From assembly GCA_949739085.1 (NCBI GenBank), contig CATIYU010000181.1, forward strand, positions 1-6,697: a stretch of DNA of 6,697 bases, in the 5' to 3' direction. Position 1 is the first letter of the stretch. Every line of letters starts with the position of its first letter. This DNA comes from an uncultured Eubacteriales bacterium (GTDB lineage: Bacteria; Bacillota_A; Clostridia; Oscillospirales; Oscillospiraceae). Position numbers and translations under genes: made by a program. Under the pieces are notes generated by a model. That model did not search any database, was not told the DNA's origin, and saw only the letters and a list, made by a program, of their open reading frames with translations. Positions 5,754 to 6,697 of this stretch are shown in pieces.

Positions 5754-6280
5754 ACCCTTCCTTTCTCAATTCGTTTTTCAGCGTCTCTCGCCCCCGGCGC
5801 AGCCAGGTCTTGGCGGTGGACAGGCTTATCCCCATGGGCCAGCGCCGCCTCCTGAACAGTCTGGCCATAATAGTAGTGCCGCACGAACAGCTCCCGTTGG
5901 GGACGTTCCAGCCGGGACAGAGCCTGATTTACCATGCGGGCCGTCTCCCGGCGGTCCAGGAGCCTGTCAGGACCGTCAGTCTCCAGGAGCAGGATGTCGT
6001 CCTCCAAGGGGAGGCTTTCGCATTCCGAGCGAAGACGATTGAAAGCCCGGTTGCGGGCGATAGTTCCCAGGTAGCCCTTGACCTGACCGGGGCGGAGCTT
6101 GTCCCGGTTGTTCCAGGCAGCTAGGAACACGTCTGCTGTTAGTTCCTCCACATCGGCCTGCCGGCCCCGGAGGATGCGGGCAATCACAGAGGGAATATAA
6201 GGGGTATAGCAGTCGATCAGCTCCGCCAGGGCATCCGGACTGCCCCGGCGCAGTGCCTTTACCAACTCCGCTTCGGTCAT
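5654..6280 (-). pseudogene. ECF-like sigma-70 family RNA polymerase sigma factor, frameshifted in region 4
   Basis: This is an alternative sigma factor. The start is ATG 6280, with a near-perfect AGGAGGTGG (AGGAGG at 6293-6288) seven nt upstream. Region 2 spans about residues 8-85 (DALAELIDCYTPYI, then DVEELTADVFLAAW, then GYLGTIARNRAFNRLR). Region 4 begins near 115 (MVNQALSRLERPQRELFVRHYYYGQTVQEAALA). At residue 149 the frame changes sense. As written it gives HGDKPVHRQDL and ends at 5654 deep inside the next gene. Dropping one C from the CCC run at 5836-5838 gives MGISLSTAKTWLRRGRETLK, the expected recognition helix, and a normal end at TAA 5727-5725. The corrected protein has 184 residues and overlaps the membrane-protein gene by about 29 nt. 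Without the correction the promoter -35 recognition helix is destroyed, so the gene is probably inactive unless the extra base is a sequencing error. Confidence 0.85.
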
Positions 6281-6321
6281 AGAACCACCTCCTCGCGGTA
6301 CCTTAGAAAAGCTTTTCACCA

Positions 6322-6330
6322 ATCATAACA
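6322..6330 (-). promoter_or_regulatory. Possible promoter of the sigma factor operon
   Basis: The minus strand has TGTTATGAT, an extended -10 (TATGAT at 6327-6322, 5 of 6 matches). A TTGAAA at 6354-6349 is too far (21 nt) to be an ideal -35. Transcription would start near 6315, inside the perfect 12-bp palindrome GAAAAGCTTTTC (6306-6317). That palindrome might bind a regulator. Confidence 0.4.
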
Positions 6331-6408
6331 CATGAGAGAGGAAAATGGTTTCAAAAAGTATAAAATATGTTTTATCAAAATATCAACAGGCGAGTAACGC
6401 TGCAGAAG

Positions 6409-6443
6409 GCACACCTTGGTTAAAACGTCAGGGTGTGCTTTTT
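6409..6443 (+). terminator. Rho-independent terminator, plus direction, with no gene upstream
   Basis: A 7-bp perfect stem is formed by GCACACC (6409-6415) and GGTGTGC (6432-6438). It has a 16-nt loop and is followed at once by TTTTT (6439-6443). There is no T-run in the opposite direction. Upstream on this strand lies only the divergent sigma promoter region, so it could insulate the downstream regulator or end a short RNA. Confidence 0.6.
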
Positions 6444-6484
6444 GTAGTAGAGTTTTTTCTAGAACACCCTTGACAAACCTGGTC

Positions 6485-6513
6485 TTGACTTGGCGCGGCT
6501 GACAGCTCATAAT
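6485..6513 (+). promoter_or_regulatory. Promoter of the XRE-family regulator gene
   Basis: TTGACT (6485-6490), a 17-nt spacer and CATAAT (6508-6513) match the housekeeping consensus at 5 of 6 positions each. The start would be near 6520, giving a leader of about 30 nt that includes the RBS AGGAGG (6537-6542). Confidence 0.65.
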
Positions 6514-6549
6514 AGAAATGTTTCCTGCACAATAAAAGGAGGTTGCCCT

Positions 6550-6697
6550 ATGAAGGAATTGTTTCTTGGCGAATATATCAAAAACCGGCGTATGGATTTG
6601 GGGCTGACCCAGGAGCAGCTGTGTGAGGGAATCTGCGAACCCATCACCCTCTCCCGGCTGGAAAACGGCAAACAAACCCCCTCCCGCAACCGCATCA
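6550..6697 (+). CDS. XRE-family helix-turn-helix transcriptional regulator, 3'-truncated by the window edge
   Basis: This is the N-terminus of a DNA-binding regulator; 49 complete codons are visible. ATG 6550 follows AAAGGAGG with seven nt spacing after AGGAGG. Residues 8-45 form an HTH_3 (Cro/C1-type) domain: EYIKNRRMDLGLTQEQL, then CEGICEPITLSRLENGK, with the typical LTQEQL helix and SRLENGK recognition end. The pattern of a short HTH with an acidic/Cys-rich second helix and PSRNRI resembles clostridial regulators in which the HTH is followed by a TPR peptide-sensing domain (Rgg/PlcR-like). The TPR part would lie beyond the window, so this is only an inference. It has its own promoter and is transcribed divergently from the sigma factor operon. 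Confidence 0.88.
   Translation, partial: MKELFLGEYIKNRRMDLGLTQEQLCEGICEPITLSRLENGKQTPSRNRI

Noticed and set aside
5816..5850. Internal start at ATG 5835 making a free sigma region 4
   Set aside because: The AGGAGG before it encodes conserved Gln-Glu-Ala of region 4 and is about 11 nt away. A lone 36-residue piece is unlikely to fold or function.
5494..6042. Plus-strand open frames over the sigma/anti-sigma operon
   Set aside because: They are antisense shadows of recognised genes, with Pro/Ser/Arg-rich products and no ribosome site.
6470..6475. Perfect TTGACA as the -35 of the XRE gene
   Set aside because: No -10-like hexamer lies 16-18 nt downstream (GC-rich there). The second box TTGACT at 6485 pairs correctly with CATAAT.
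6316..6695. Minus-strand open frames over the XRE regulator
   Set aside because: They cross a terminator and a promoter on the other strand, and overlap the clear HTH coding sequence.

Overview
The window looks like GC-rich chromosomal DNA from a Gram-positive gut Clostridia, probably of the Oscillospiraceae/Flavonifractor type. This is inferred from several features: a YesM-type histidine kinase beside a lipoprotein sugar-binding protein, strong AGGAGG ribosome sites, a sigma/anti-sigma gene pair, an XRE regulator, and a DUF4315 relic of the sort carried by Firmicutes conjugative elements.

Layout. (1) 1-2318, plus strand: an intact-looking operon end. It holds a 5'-truncated membrane histidine kinase overlapping by 4 nt a YtfQ-like sugar-binding lipoprotein. 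No permease follows, so the binding protein may feed the sensor or a transporter elsewhere. (2) 2249-2854, minus strand: an unrecognised small protein gene that seems frame-damaged at both ends. (3) 3094-3618, minus strand: an intact VanZ-family membrane protein with its own good promoter. (4) 3731-4966, plus strand: a graveyard of mobile-element debris. A coiled-coil gene has been split by an IS630-family element that is itself internally deleted and catalytically dead. It is followed by a DUF4315 relic and an unidentified C-terminal fragment. (5) 4989-6280, minus strand: an ECF-like sigma factor gene and a downstream single-pass membrane protein (putative anti-sigma). Both carry apparent inactivating lesions: a 1-nt insertion in sigma region 4 and an in-frame TAA. 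(6) 6409-6697, plus strand: an orphan intrinsic terminator, then a well-formed promoter, RBS and start of an XRE/TPR-type regulator that runs off the window.

The main story is decay. Region 1, vanZ and the XRE gene look functional. Most of what lies between them carries frameshifts, nonsense codons, deletions and a transposon insertion whose TA target and interrupted reading frame can still be read. No new defence or biosynthetic system was found. The points most worth a second look are the precise IS630 scar, the double lesion in the sigma/anti-sigma pair, and the unknown minus-strand gene whose start and stop share one frame while its body lies in another.
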